Assembly (NCBI RefSeq): GCF_009208735.1
Contig: NZ_WFLJ01000002.1
Span: forward strand, 310,001 to 374,000
Length of the DNA: 64,000 bases
Source of the DNA: Janthinobacterium rivuli
Lineage (GTDB): Bacteria; Pseudomonadota; Gammaproteobacteria; Burkholderiales; Burkholderiaceae_D
Direction of reading: 5' to 3'
The notes under the pieces are model-generated. The model was given only the letters and a program-made list of their open reading frames with translations, was not told the origin of the DNA and ran no database searches. Of this stretch, positions 17,075 through 25,906 are shown piece after piece; position 1 is the first letter of the stretch, and each line of letters begins with the position of its first letter. A program made the position numbers and the translations under genes.

Positions 17075-18115
17075 ATGATTGTTCTTGGCGTCGAATCCTC
17101 CTGTGACGAAACCGGCCTGGCCTTGTACGACACGCAACGCGGCCTGCTGTCGCACGCCCTCTATTCGCAAGTCGCCATGCACGAGCAATATGGCGGCGTG
17201 GTGCCGGAACTGGCGTCGCGCGACCATATCCGCCGCGCCATCCCGCTGCTCGAAGAAACCCTGACCAAGGCCGGCATCACCCTGCCCGAAATCGACGCCA
17301 TCGCCTACACGCAAGGCCCGGGCCTGGCCGGCGCGCTGCTCGTGGGCTCCTCCGTCGCCTGCAGCCTGGGCCTGGCCATCAACAAGCCGGTGCTCGGCAT
17401 CCACCACCTGGAAGGCCATCTGCTGTCGCCATTGCTGGCGTCGGAGCCGCCGCAATTCCCCTTCATCGCCCTGCTGGTGTCGGGCGGCCATACGCAGCTG
17501 ATGCGCGTCGATGGCGTGGGCCAGTACACGATGCTGGGCGAAACGCTTGACGATGCGGCCGGCGAAGCGTTCGACAAGTCGGCCAAGCTGCTGGGCCTCG
17601 GCTATCCGGGCGGCCCCGCCATTTCGCGCCTGGCCGAATTCGGCGATCCGCTCGCGTATAAACTGCCGCGCCCCATGCTGCACTCGAAGGATTTCAATTT
17701 CAGCTTCTCGGGCCTGAAGACGGCCGTGCTGACGGTGGTGAAGAACCATGAAGAAAAAGTCATCGCCAATATCTGCGAACAGGACAAGGCGAACATCGCG
17801 CGCGGCTTCGTCGACGCCATCGTCGACGTGCTGACGGCCAAATGCGTGTCGGCCCTCAAGCACACGGGCTTGAAACGCCTGGTGATCGCCGGCGGCGTGG
17901 GCGCGAACGCGCAGCTGCGCGCCTCGCTCAACGCGGCCGCCGCCAAAAAGCGTTTTAAAGTGTACTACCCTGAGCTGGAATTCTGCACCGACAACGGCGC
18001 CATGATCGCCTTTGCCGGCGCCATGCGCCTGCAAATCAATCCGGACGCCGCCAAGCACGATTACTCGTTCAACGTGCGCCCGCGCTGGCCGCTGGACGAC
18101 ATCCGCGACGTCTGA
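17075..18115 (+). CDS. tsaD: tRNA threonylcarbamoyladenosine transferase TsaD
   Basis: A 346-residue ASKHA-fold enzyme that, with TsaB and TsaE, transfers the threonylcarbamoyl group to A37 of ANN-decoding tRNAs. The start [16 protein letters not shown], the metal-binding HHLEGH motif, [10 protein letters not shown] and [10 protein letters not shown] are typical. The ATG at 17075 was chosen because it directly precedes IVLGVESS; a start at 17042 would add eleven unrelated residues. It is convergent with eutC and the two stop codons abut. Confidence 0.96.
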   Translation: MIVLGVESSCDETGLALYDTQRGLLSHALYSQVAMHEQYGGVVPELASRDHIRRAIPLLEETLTKAGITLPEIDAIAYTQGPGLAGALLVGSSVACSLGLAINKPVLGIHHLEGHLLSPLLASEPPQFPFIALLVSGGHTQLMRVDGVGQYTMLGETLDDAAGEAFDKSAKLLGLGYPGGPAISRLAEFGDPLAYKLPRPMLHSKDFNFSFSGLKTAVLTVVKNHEEKVIANICEQDKANIARGFVDAIVDVLTAKCVSALKHTGLKRLVIAGGVGANAQLRASLNAAAAKKRFKVYYPELEFCTDNGAMIAFAGAMRLQINPDAAKHDYSFNVRPRWPLDDIRDV

Positions 18116-18889
18116 TCACTCCAGCAGGAAATTGCGCGCGCCCGCCAGGGCCGCGCCCTCTTCCACCGTTTCATCCTTCAAGCCCACGCCCGACAGCTGT
18201 CTGGTAAATGCCTGCGACAACAGGTAGTGCAGCCGGTACGCGGCCGGCGCATACGCCAGCCCCTCGGGGCGCACGTTCGAGATGCAGTTGCGGCGCTCGT
18301 CCAGCAAGCCTGCTTCGGGCGCCCACGTCAGGTACAGGCCCAGGCTGTCCGGGGAACTCAGGCCCGGCCGCTCGCCGATCAGCACCAGCACGGCGCGCGC
18401 CTTCAACAACTCCCCTATTTCATCGCCGATGGCCACCCTTCCCTGCGCCACGATGTGCAGCGGCGACAGCGTCCACGCTTCCAGCGCCAGCCGTGCGCGC
18501 AAGGCGGCCAGGAAGGGCGCCGCGTGGCGCTGCACGGCCAGCGCCGACAAGCCATCGGCTGCCACCAGCGCCAGGTCGATTCCCCTGGCACCGGCGGCCA
18601 GCCGCGCACGTGAAGCGTCGTCGAGCCGACGCCCCAGGTCGGGACGCTGCAGATAGTCGGCGCGCGTGGCGGCGGCGCTGTGCAGCTGCACGCAGTCCTG
18701 CCCCTGCGCGGCCAGGGCGCGCGCCAGTGCCTCGCCATCGAGCGCCAGGTGCACGGCGTCGCGCGCCTGCGCGTGGGCCAGCTGGAACGCCAGCTGCGCG
18801 CGAGTCGGCACGCTCACGCCGCGGCGCCCGAGCGCGATGCGCGCCGCCGTGTACCTGCGCAGCGCCTGCCACGGATCGGTATCGCCCAT
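18116..18889 (-). CDS. eutC: Ethanolamine ammonia-lyase small subunit EutC
   Basis: A 257-residue subunit of the adenosylcobalamin-dependent lyase that splits ethanolamine to acetaldehyde and ammonia. Landmarks are [16 protein letters not shown] near the start, VQLHS, the cobalamin-contact region [19 protein letters not shown] and [12 protein letters not shown]. It is shorter than the enteric EutC mainly in the N-terminal region. The Shine-Dalgarno (AGGGAG) overlaps the eutB stop codon, so the two subunits are co-translated. No microcompartment or activase genes are present nearby. Confidence 0.95.
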   Translation of the reverse strand: MGDTDPWQALRRYTAARIALGRRGVSVPTRAQLAFQLAHAQARDAVHLALDGEALARALAAQGQDCVQLHSAAATRADYLQRPDLGRRLDDASRARLAAGARGIDLALVAADGLSALAVQRHAAPFLAALRARLALEAWTLSPLHIVAQGRVAIGDEIGELLKARAVLVLIGERPGLSSPDSLGLYLTWAPEAGLLDERRNCISNVRPEGLAYAPAAYRLHYLLSQAFTRQLSGVGLKDETVEEGAALAGARNFLLE

Positions 18890-18898
18890 GCTGTCTCC

Positions 18899-20287
18899 CT
18901 AGGTGTCCAGGCGCAGCAGGGCCGCCTGGAAGGCCGGCGCCAGCGCCGTCTGCAAACGGCCCTGCGCATCCGTGATCCGCATGCGCGCCAGCCAGGCCGC
19001 GAATTCAGGCGCGGGACGCAAGCCCAGCACGCGGCGCGCATACAGGGCGTCGTGGAACGAAGTGCTCTGGTAGCCGAGCATGATGTCGTCCGCGCCCGGC
19101 ACGCCCATGATGAAATTGCAGCCGGCCACGCCCAGCATGGTCAGCAAGGCGTCCATGTCGTCCTGGTCCGCTTCCGCATGGTTGGTGTAGCATACGTCGC
19201 AGCCCATGGGCAGTCCAAGCAGCTTGGCGCAGAAATGGTCTTCCAGCCCCGCGCGCATGATCTGCTTGCCGTCGTACAGATATTCGGGGCCGATGAAGCC
19301 CACCACCGAATTGACCAGCAGCGGCTGATACGCGCGCGCCACCGCATACGCACGCGCTTCGCACGTCTGCTGGTCCATGCCGTGGTGCGCGCCGGCCGAC
19401 AGGGCGCTGCCCTGCCCCGTCTCGAAATACATGACGTTGTTGCCCACCGTCCCGCGCCCCAGCGACAGGGCCGCCGCCTGCCCCTCGGCCAGCAGAGACA
19501 AGTCGATGCCGAAGCTGCGGTTGGCCGCCTGCGTGCCCGCCACCGACTGGAACACCAGGTCGACGGGCGCGCCGCGGCGTATCGCCTCAAGGGTATTGGT
19601 GATGTGCGTGAGCACGCACGACTGGGTGGGAATCTGGTATTGGTCGATGACGGCGTCGAGCAGGTGCAGCAGCGCGACCACCTGCGCCACGTTGTCGGTG
19701 GCCGGATTGATGCCGATCACGGCGTCGCCGCTGCCCAGCGTCAAACCGTCGAGGATGGAAGCCGCAATGCCCGTGGCGTCATCCGTCGGGTGGTTCGGCT
19801 GCAGCCGCGTGGACAAGCGGCCCTCCAGGCCCAGGGTATTGCGGAAGGACGTGACGACACGGCACTTGCGGGCCACCAGCACCAGGTCCTGCAGGCGCAT
19901 CAGCTTGGAGACGGCCGCCGCCATCTCCGGCGTGATGCCGGCGGCGACCTCGGACAGCGCTTGCGTATCCGTCGCGTCGTCCAGCAGCCAGTCGCGAAAA
20001 TCGCCCACGCACAGGTGGGAAATCGGCGCAAAGGCGGCGCGCGCATGCGAATCGATGATCAGGCGCGTGACTTCGTCGTCTTCGTACGGCACCAGCGCCT
20101 CGTTGAGGAACAGCGATAGCGGCACGTCCGCCAGCGCCAGCTGCGCCGCCACCCGCTCGCGCGCGCTGGCGGCCGCCACACCCGCCAGCACATCCCCCGA
20201 GCGCAGCGGCGTGGCCTTCGCCAGCAACTCCTGCAGGCTGGCGAAGGCATGGGTATGGCTGTCTATCGTGTGGCTGAAGCGGGGCAT
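18899..20287 (-). CDS. eutB: Ethanolamine ammonia-lyase large subunit EutB
   Basis: A 462-residue TIM-barrel catalytic subunit. Typical blocks are GDAVIGINPATDN, LDAVIDQYQIPTQSCVLTH, QSVAGTQAANRSFG, GNNVMYFETGQGS, LVNSVVGFIGPEYLYDGKQI and CDVCYTNHAEADQDDM. The start ATG has a strong Shine-Dalgarno (GGAGGA). It lies 34 bp downstream of the TIGR01777 gene in the same direction, so read-through from that operon is possible; a separate promoter is not obvious. Confidence 0.96.
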   Translation of the reverse strand: MPRFSHTIDSHTHAFASLQELLAKATPLRSGDVLAGVAAASARERVAAQLALADVPLSLFLNEALVPYEDDEVTRLIIDSHARAAFAPISHLCVGDFRDWLLDDATDTQALSEVAAGITPEMAAAVSKLMRLQDLVLVARKCRVVTSFRNTLGLEGRLSTRLQPNHPTDDATGIAASILDGLTLGSGDAVIGINPATDNVAQVVALLHLLDAVIDQYQIPTQSCVLTHITNTLEAIRRGAPVDLVFQSVAGTQAANRSFGIDLSLLAEGQAAALSLGRGTVGNNVMYFETGQGSALSAGAHHGMDQQTCEARAYAVARAYQPLLVNSVVGFIGPEYLYDGKQIMRAGLEDHFCAKLLGLPMGCDVCYTNHAEADQDDMDALLTMLGVAGCNFIMGVPGADDIMLGYQSTSFHDALYARRVLGLRPAPEFAAWLARMRITDAQGRLQTALAPAFQAALLRLDT

Positions 20288-20321
20288 GGTTCGGTTCCTC
20301 CAATCCCCATCTTACGCCAAC

Positions 20322-21782
20322 TTATAAACTGCGCAGCGCGCCTTCCAGTTGCGGATAGCGGAAGACAAAGCCGTCGGCCAGCAGCCGGCGCGGCGCGACC
20401 CGCTGGCCTTCCACCAGCAAGTCGGCCTGCTCGCCCAGCAAGGCGCGCATGACGAAGGCCGGCGTGGGTACGAAGGAAGGCCGGTGCAGCACCGCGCCCG
20501 CCACCCGGGCGAAGCGGCGCTGCTCGATGGCTTCCGGCGCGCAGAAGTTGTAGGCGCCGCTCACTGCCTGTGCTTCGCTGCGGCGCGCCAGGTGGGCGAT
20601 GCCGCGGATCACGTCGCGCACATGCACCCACGTGACCCACTGCTTGCCGCTGCCGAGCGGGCCGCCCACGCCGAAGCGGACCGGCAGCAGCATCTGCGGC
20701 AGCGAACCCTGGTGGCCGAAGACGAGACCAAAGCGCATGCAGCCGACCTGCACGCCATGCTGCTGCGCCTGGCGCGCGGCCACTTCCCATTCCTGGCACA
20801 GCTGCGACATGAAGATGGCTTGCGGCGCGCTCTCCTCCGTCAATTCCGTCGCGTCACCCTGCGGCTGCACGCCGTAATAGCCGATGGCCGACGCCGACAG
20901 CAGCACGCGCGGCTTGTGCTGCGCGCGGGCGATCCACGCCACCAGATCCTGCGTCAGCGCCACCCGGCTGCGGCGCAAGGCCGCCTTGCGCGCGTCCGTC
21001 CAGCGGCGCCCGACGATGCGCGCGCCGGCCAGGTTGACCACCATGTCGATGCGCTGCGCATCCGACAACTCGTTCAGCGAGTCGATGCAGCGCACCTTGC
21101 CATCGAAGGTCCAGGCGGCCTGTTTCGGCTGGCGCGTCAGCACCGTCACCGCATGGCCGTCGGCCAGCAAGGCGCTGACCAGCTGCTGGCCGATGAAACC
21201 CGTGGCGCCCGTCACCAACACGGTCTGCGGCGTACTGGCGAACCGCAGATCCTCCGTCTCCTTTTCCGCCATCTCCTTGCGCCGGCCCAGCTGCCACACG
21301 GCATACGCGTCGCGCAGGCCGGACAAGCCCACGCCCACGCCGCACAGGGCGAGGAAGACGCTGAGCCAGCCATACGGCTGCCACACGAGGGCCGTCGGCA
21401 ACGTGGCCCACTGGCTGCTGTTCAGGGCCAGCAAGGCGATGAAGGCGCCCGCGTTAATCGCCAGCACCGTGTGCGTGACGCGCTCCGTGGCGGGCAAGAG
21501 GCGGGTCTGGTCTTCCACGACGAAGTCCCACAGGGTCAGCACGATTTCCACGCCAAACACGATGACCAGGACCCAGGCCCAGGCGCCATGCCACTCCCAG
21601 GCCGCCAGGCCGACGAACAGCAGGCTGTAGATCAGGGCGCGCGTGGCGTGGATGGTCAATTCCAGCCTTGCGGAGGCTTTTTGCGGCAGCGCCTCCGTGA
21701 TTTCATGGTGATAGATGGTGTCGAAGGCGCCCAGGCAGCCTTGCGCCGCCATCAGTTGCAGGGCCAGCAGATGCGTATTCAT
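20322..21782 (-). CDS. Membrane domain fused to a TIGR01777-type epimerase
   Basis: A 486-residue two-part protein. Residues 1-190 hold about five hydrophobic segments (for example ALIYSLLFVGLAAWEW, AWVLVIVFGVEIVLTLWDF, INAGAFIALLALNSS, GWLSVFLALCGVGVGLSG). From about residue 205 follows an SDR of the TIGR01777 family with the nucleotide site VTGATGFIGQQL, NLAGARIVGRRWT, LSASAIGYYG and the family tail RRLLADGFVFRYPQLEGAL. The substrate of TIGR01777 proteins is unknown. Its ATG overlaps the stop of the DUF4166 gene (ATGA), so it is the last gene of a three-gene operon headed by a GbsR regulator. Confidence 0.85.
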   Translation of the reverse strand: MNTHLLALQLMAAQGCLGAFDTIYHHEITEALPQKASARLELTIHATRALIYSLLFVGLAAWEWHGAWAWVLVIVFGVEIVLTLWDFVVEDQTRLLPATERVTHTVLAINAGAFIALLALNSSQWATLPTALVWQPYGWLSVFLALCGVGVGLSGLRDAYAVWQLGRRKEMAEKETEDLRFASTPQTVLVTGATGFIGQQLVSALLADGHAVTVLTRQPKQAAWTFDGKVRCIDSLNELSDAQRIDMVVNLAGARIVGRRWTDARKAALRRSRVALTQDLVAWIARAQHKPRVLLSASAIGYYGVQPQGDATELTEESAPQAIFMSQLCQEWEVAARQAQQHGVQVGCMRFGLVFGHQGSLPQMLLPVRFGVGGPLGSGKQWVTWVHVRDVIRGIAHLARRSEAQAVSGAYNFCAPEAIEQRRFARVAGAVLHRPSFVPTPAFVMRALLGEQADLLVEGQRVAPRRLLADGFVFRYPQLEGALRSL

Positions 21783-22423
21783 GGTGTCTCCTTGTAAAGG
21801 GCGGGCGCCGCGCTTTCGCGGAACACGCCCACCTGTGTAAACGTGGTGCCGAACAGCGCGTGGCGGATCTCGATGCGGATATTGAACTGCTGCGGCGTAT
21901 CGTTGCGGTGGCACAGATAGGTCTTGCCGGGCGTGAGCACGCCGGGCAGCGGCATGCGCCAGCCGAAAAGATCCCAGAAATAACCGTCGCTGGTGAAGTG
22001 CAGGTTGCCATCCTCGACGTGGAGCAGCAGCTTCATGCCCAGGCCCAGGCCCACGTATTCGAGCACTTCGCCCTTTGCGCTTTCGGCCATGTAGGAGGTG
22101 AAGCGGATCGGCGCGCGCCCATGCAGGCGGTAGGTGCGCTGCTTGAAGATGAAGGGGCAGCCGGGGCGCGAATAGACTTCGATATCGACGGGGAAGTCGT
22201 GGTCGTCATGGGGGATCAGGGCGCCATCGATGAAGGGCCGCGTCAGCCAGCCGAGGAATTTTCCCAAGCGCGAACTGGTGAGCTCACTGAGTTCGCCGCG
22301 GTAGTACAGGGGCTGGCCCGGCGCGGGATTTTTCTCGAAGCGGCGGCGGATGTCCGGGTGCAGCGCGAGCCACCGTTCGCCCATCACCTTCTTGAACAGT
22401 TCTCCTTCCGAGGGGCCGTTCAT
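21779..22423 (-). CDS. DUF4166 domain-containing protein
   Basis: A 214-residue protein, mostly beta, without signal peptide. LFKKVMGERWLALHPDIRRRF at the start and a long barrel-like part (FIFKQRTYRLHGR, GEVLEYVGLGLGMKLLLHVEDG, LHFTSDGYFWDLFG) match DUF4166, whose function is unknown and which often accompanies TIGR01777-type SDR proteins. Both ends are ATGA overlaps, with the regulator upstream and the SDR downstream, so the three are made from one message. Confidence 0.82.
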   Translation of the reverse strand: MNGPSEGELFKKVMGERWLALHPDIRRRFEKNPAPGQPLYYRGELSELTSSRLGKFLGWLTRPFIDGALIPHDDHDFPVDIEVYSRPGCPFIFKQRTYRLHGRAPIRFTSYMAESAKGEVLEYVGLGLGMKLLLHVEDGNLHFTSDGYFWDLFGWRMPLPGVLTPGKTYLCHRNDTPQQFNIRIEIRHALFGTTFTQVGVFRESAAPALYKETP

Positions 22424-22974
22424 GATTTGCCACGCTTGCCCGGTTTGTCTTCCGGGCTGAGGAACTTGGCCACCTTGCCGCCCATCGACAGCATGCGCTG
22501 CAGGGTCGCCGGCGGCAGGTTCTTGTAGTCGCTGTAGGTGCTGCTGAGCATTTCCAAAAACGCCAGCACCTCGCCCATGCGCGCCAGCGTCTCTGGCGGT
22601 ATCGCCGCATCGTGCTCGCCCTCGATCGCGCATTCGCGCAGCACCGTCAGGGTGGGGTCGATCTCGCGCCGCTTGCGCTCTTCCATGATGACGCGGAAGA
22701 TTTCCCACACATCCTGCAGGGCGACGAAATGGTCGCGCCGGTCCCCCATCACGTGCGTGATGCGCACCAGGCCCCAGCTTTGCAATTCCTTCAGACTGTT
22801 GCTGACGTTCGAGCGGGCCACGTTCAGGCTGGCCGCGATGTCTTCCGCCGTCAAGGGTGCGTTGGCCAGGAACAGCAGCGCGTGGATTTGCGCCACCGTG
22901 CGGTTGACGCCCCAGCGGGTGCCCATCTCGCCCCAGTGGAGAATGTATTTCTGAGTAGTCGGGCTTAATTCCAT
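22420..22974 (-). CDS. GbsR/MarR-family transcriptional regulator
   Basis: A 184-residue winged-helix protein. QKYILHWGEMGTRWGVNRTVAQIHALLFL is the N-terminal signature of the GbsR branch; the helix-turn-helix is in LTAEDIAASLNVARSNVSNSLKELQSWGLV (about 41-70). The C-terminal half is helical and probably dimerises. A dyad lies ten bases before the start codon, which suggests autoregulation of the operon that also encodes DUF4166 and the TIGR01777 fusion. The inducer is unknown. Confidence 0.9.
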   Translation of the reverse strand: MELSPTTQKYILHWGEMGTRWGVNRTVAQIHALLFLANAPLTAEDIAASLNVARSNVSNSLKELQSWGLVRITHVMGDRRDHFVALQDVWEIFRVIMEERKRREIDPTLTVLRECAIEGEHDAAIPPETLARMGEVLAFLEMLSSTYSDYKNLPPATLQRMLSMGGKVAKFLSPEDKPGKRGKS

Positions 22975-22984
22975 GATTTCTCTT

Positions 22985-23004
22985 ATTTCTGTCGTTGCAG
23001 AAAT
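22985..23004. promoter_or_regulatory. Candidate operator of the GbsR operon
   Basis: ATTTCTG and CAGAAAT are perfect seven-base inverted arms with a six-base spacer, 10-30 bp upstream of the regulator start codon. The size and position fit a dimeric MarR-type repressor site. Confidence 0.55.
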
Positions 23005-23040
23005 GTAAGACGGAACGGAAAACGAGTCAAGCGCGATTCG

Positions 23041-24159
23041 TCAGGACTGTGCCGGTGGCTGGCCCATGGCGCGCAGGAACGCCTGCTGCGAGGCGTGCAG
23101 CTGGCCGTATCCGAGTTCGCGGTAGACGAGGCCGTGGCGCGGCGCCAGTTCGGCCAGGATGCGCGCCAATGCCGGGTAGTGGCGGTGGCTCCAGGTGGGG
23201 AACAAATGGTGCGTCAAGTGCAGATTCAAGCCGCCCAGCCAGTAGCCGAGCCAGCGCAGGGCGCGCGGCCTTGGCGTCCAGTCGCACGCCGTATAAAACG
23301 TGTGCTGGTACCAGTCGTGCGGCAGGGTGCCGTCTTGCCCCGGCTGGAAAAACTCCACTTCGGCCCAGTGCGTCCCGAGGATCAGCGCCACCAGCGCGCA
23401 CGAGGCGATCATCTGCCCCAGAAAATACGCGCCCAGCACCACACCCCAGCCGATGCCATGCTGCTGCAGCGCCCACATGGGCAGCGCCAGCACCAGCGCC
23501 ACGTGGCCCAGCTTCCAGCCCAGGAACGACAGCCAGCCGCGCCAGCCCTGCAGGCGGCTGTGCGCGGCCACGGGCGTCTTGCCGAAGCGGTCCAGCCAGT
23601 CGCCATACCAGTTCAAATACGGCAGCGACAGGGCCGCCACCACGGGCCAGTACAGGTATTGATAGCGGTACTGGGGCGACCAGCGTTGGAACGGCGTCTG
23701 GCGCAGGAACGGGTTCGGTTCCGTGTCGAGGTCATAGCCTTCCACGTTGGCGTAGGTGTGATGGAAGTGCACGTGGCGGATGGTCCAGAAATCCGTGTCC
23801 ACGCCGACGGGCAAACCCACCAGGCGGATCAGCACGCGGTTCCAGGCGCCCTGGCGGAAGACGGCGCTGTGGGCCGCATCGTGCAGGGTATTCATGGCCA
23901 GCGCCATGGCCGCCACCAGGCTAGCCACATAGCTGGCGACAAATGGCCAGGTGCTGTCGGCGCTCAAGGCCAGCGCATACAGCCCCACCGTCAGCGCGGC
24001 CAGGAAGATGGTCTTCGCATGCAGGCGAAGGTCGCCAAAGCGGTGTTTTCCTTTGTCCGCCAGGTAGGCGTCGGCGCGCGCACGCAGTTCGCGGCGGAAG
24101 GCAGAATCGCGGGCAGGCTGGAAGCGCAGCGGCGGCAGCGAAGGTACAGGCTGCGTCAC
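23041..24159 (-). CDS. Membrane fatty-acid desaturase
   Basis: A 372-residue di-iron acyl desaturase of the inner membrane. The three histidine boxes are HDAAHS (about 100), HVHFHH (about 137) and HLTHH (about 318), set among four hydrophobic segments. It would introduce a double bond into an acyl chain, either acyl-lipid or acyl-CoA. The start is GTG at 24159 in a GTGA overlap with the upstream hydroxylase stop codon; the frame stays open further upstream but only as a shadow of that gene. It is the last gene of the lipid operon; its own substrate is unknown. Confidence 0.88.
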   Translation of the reverse strand: MTQPVPSLPPLRFQPARDSAFRRELRARADAYLADKGKHRFGDLRLHAKTIFLAALTVGLYALALSADSTWPFVASYVASLVAAMALAMNTLHDAAHSAVFRQGAWNRVLIRLVGLPVGVDTDFWTIRHVHFHHTYANVEGYDLDTEPNPFLRQTPFQRWSPQYRYQYLYWPVVAALSLPYLNWYGDWLDRFGKTPVAAHSRLQGWRGWLSFLGWKLGHVALVLALPMWALQQHGIGWGVVLGAYFLGQMIASCALVALILGTHWAEVEFFQPGQDGTLPHDWYQHTFYTACDWTPRPRALRWLGYWLGGLNLHLTHHLFPTWSHRHYPALARILAELAPRHGLVYRELGYGQLHASQQAFLRAMGQPPAQS

Positions 24160-25271
24160 GCGCGCGTCCCCGCCGCTGCCGGCCACCACAGGCGGCGCGC
24201 GCCGTCGAGGCCATGCGCCAGCAGCGCGGCCAGGAACACCATGCCCCACGCATCTCGCGCGCCATACCAGCCCAGGAACAGCAGCGGCGTGGCCAGCGCG
24301 ATGGCGACCCAGGCGATGGCGCCCCAGCGGCGCGCATCGGACAGGCCGCCCAGCGCCAGGGTGCCGGCAAAAATCAGCGCGAACAGGATGGCTTGCTGCG
24401 CGCCCGCCAGCGCCGCTTCGTGGTTGACGTAATAGATCACCAGGCCAAACAGGATCACGCCGCCGCTGCCGATGAACAGCTCGGGCACCTCGAACGTGCC
24501 GCGCGACTGCCAATGGGGAAAGCGCGTGCGCAGCCATGCGAACAGTTTGCCGTTGCTGGCCAACAGGGGGTTGTGCGTCGGCGTCATACCCTTCACGCCA
24601 TAGCGCATTTGCACGCCTTCGAGTTCGGGCTGAAAACTGCCGAACAGCCGGTCCCACAGCAGCAGGGTGCCGCCGAAATTGCGGTTGATGTAACGCTTGT
24701 CCGTGCCGTGGTGCACGCGGTGGTGCGACGGCGTGACCATGAAGCTATCCAGGATGCCGGACTTGTTCACCAACGCATTGTGGTTGTAGAACTGCACCGT
24801 GTAATGCAGCGACGAGACGACGAGGAAGATTTCCAGCGGCACGCCCAGCACGGCCAGGATGGCGATGAAGGGGAAATTCGTCAGCGACGAATACCAGGAA
24901 TTGCGCACGCCCAGCGACAGGTTGAAATGCTCGCCCTGGTGGTGCACCACGTGCACGGCCCACAGCAAGGGGATTTTATGGTGCAGCCGGTGCATCCAGT
25001 AAAAGCACAGGTCCCAGGCAAAAAAAGCGAACACCCATTGCGCTGCCACCGGCCACTGGTCGACGATGTGCAGGTTCACGTGGCGCAGCAGCAGGGCGAA
25101 GGCCGCCACCTCCACGCCACGGAACACCCACATCAGTATGTGTCCGGAATTGAGGTTGAAAATCACGTCCTTCCACGGCACGGGTGTCTTGCGTACCCAT
25201 TTCAGGATCAGCAGTTCGGCCAGCACGAAGGCCAGCATGATCAAAAACGACAGGGCAAAGGGATTCATCAT
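24156..25271 (-). CDS. Sterol-desaturase-superfamily fatty-acid hydroxylase
   Basis: A 371-residue integral membrane di-iron oxygenase. The histidine clusters HRLHH, HVVHHQGEHFN and HHRVHHG are those of the sterol desaturase/fatty acid hydroxylase family, which hydroxylates C-H bonds of acyl chains or cleaves alkyl ethers. The extra C-terminal part (about 260-370) has three or four more hydrophobic segments. Start choice: the ATG at 25271 forms an ATGA overlap with the PAP2 stop; a second ATG follows immediately. Substrate unknown; the operon suggests an acyl chain made by the KAS III enzyme. Confidence 0.87.
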   Translation of the reverse strand: MMNPFALSFLIMLAFVLAELLILKWVRKTPVPWKDVIFNLNSGHILMWVFRGVEVAAFALLLRHVNLHIVDQWPVAAQWVFAFFAWDLCFYWMHRLHHKIPLLWAVHVVHHQGEHFNLSLGVRNSWYSSLTNFPFIAILAVLGVPLEIFLVVSSLHYTVQFYNHNALVNKSGILDSFMVTPSHHRVHHGTDKRYINRNFGGTLLLWDRLFGSFQPELEGVQMRYGVKGMTPTHNPLLASNGKLFAWLRTRFPHWQSRGTFEVPELFIGSGGVILFGLVIYYVNHEAALAGAQQAILFALIFAGTLALGGLSDARRWGAIAWVAIALATPLLFLGWYGARDAWGMVFLAALLAHGLDGARRLWWPAAAGTRA

Positions 25272-25906
25272 GGTGCGGTTTTCATGGACACGGCGCGACG
25301 GGCAGCCAAGGATACCTGCATTTTCGCCAACATGCCGCCAGCGATGCCAACAGCCAGGCCGGCGGCCAGGTCGATGCTCACGTGCCGGCGCAGCGCGATG
25401 ATGGCGTAGCAGATGGCCACGCCCAGCACCACGGCCAGCGCGGAGCGCAGCCGGTGGCGCCTGTCGCACAAGGCCCACACGCACAGCAGGGTCAATGCGC
25501 CATGCAGCGAAGGCAGGCAGTTTTGCGCGGAATCGGCTGCCTGCAGCAGGCGCAGCGCCTGCGTGCTCCAGGCGCTGCCGTCACCGACGGGCGGATACGC
25601 GAGCGTGGTCGGATACAGCAGGAAGACCACGCCGCAGGCCAGCGCGGAAAGCGCCATGGCGCGCGCCAGCCAGCGCACCCTCGCCGCATCGGCCGCCAGG
25701 TAGGCGTAGGGGATCAGGATGAAGAACGACAGGTACAGCCAGATGGCCGAGTCGCTGTAGGGAATGGCGCGGTCGATGGCCGTTTCGGGCAGCAGCACGC
25801 CCTGCCCTTGCAGCAGGTCGCTGGAAAAATACACAAGGCCGACGCTGCCCCAGCCGGCCAGCAGGTGCAGCAGGCGGCCGCGTATGGTCATGGAAGAAGG
25901 ATTCAT
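25268..25906 (-). CDS. PAP2-superfamily membrane protein (AUR1-like branch)
   Basis: A 212-residue polytopic protein with about six membrane segments. The motifs NCLPSLHGA and RRHVSIDLAAG are the C2 and C3 motifs of the PAP2_3/inositolphosphotransferase-like branch; the nucleophilic His and assisting Asp are present, the classical KxxxxxxRP motif is not visible. This branch includes phosphatases and headgroup transferases such as the fungal IPC synthase, so the enzyme could remove or transfer a phospho-headgroup on a lipid at the periplasmic face. ATGA overlaps join it to both neighbours. Confidence 0.8.
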   Translation of the reverse strand: MNPSSMTIRGRLLHLLAGWGSVGLVYFSSDLLQGQGVLLPETAIDRAIPYSDSAIWLYLSFFILIPYAYLAADAARVRWLARAMALSALACGVVFLLYPTTLAYPPVGDGSAWSTQALRLLQAADSAQNCLPSLHGALTLLCVWALCDRRHRLRSALAVVLGVAICYAIIALRRHVSIDLAAGLAVGIAGGMLAKMQVSLAARRAVSMKTAP

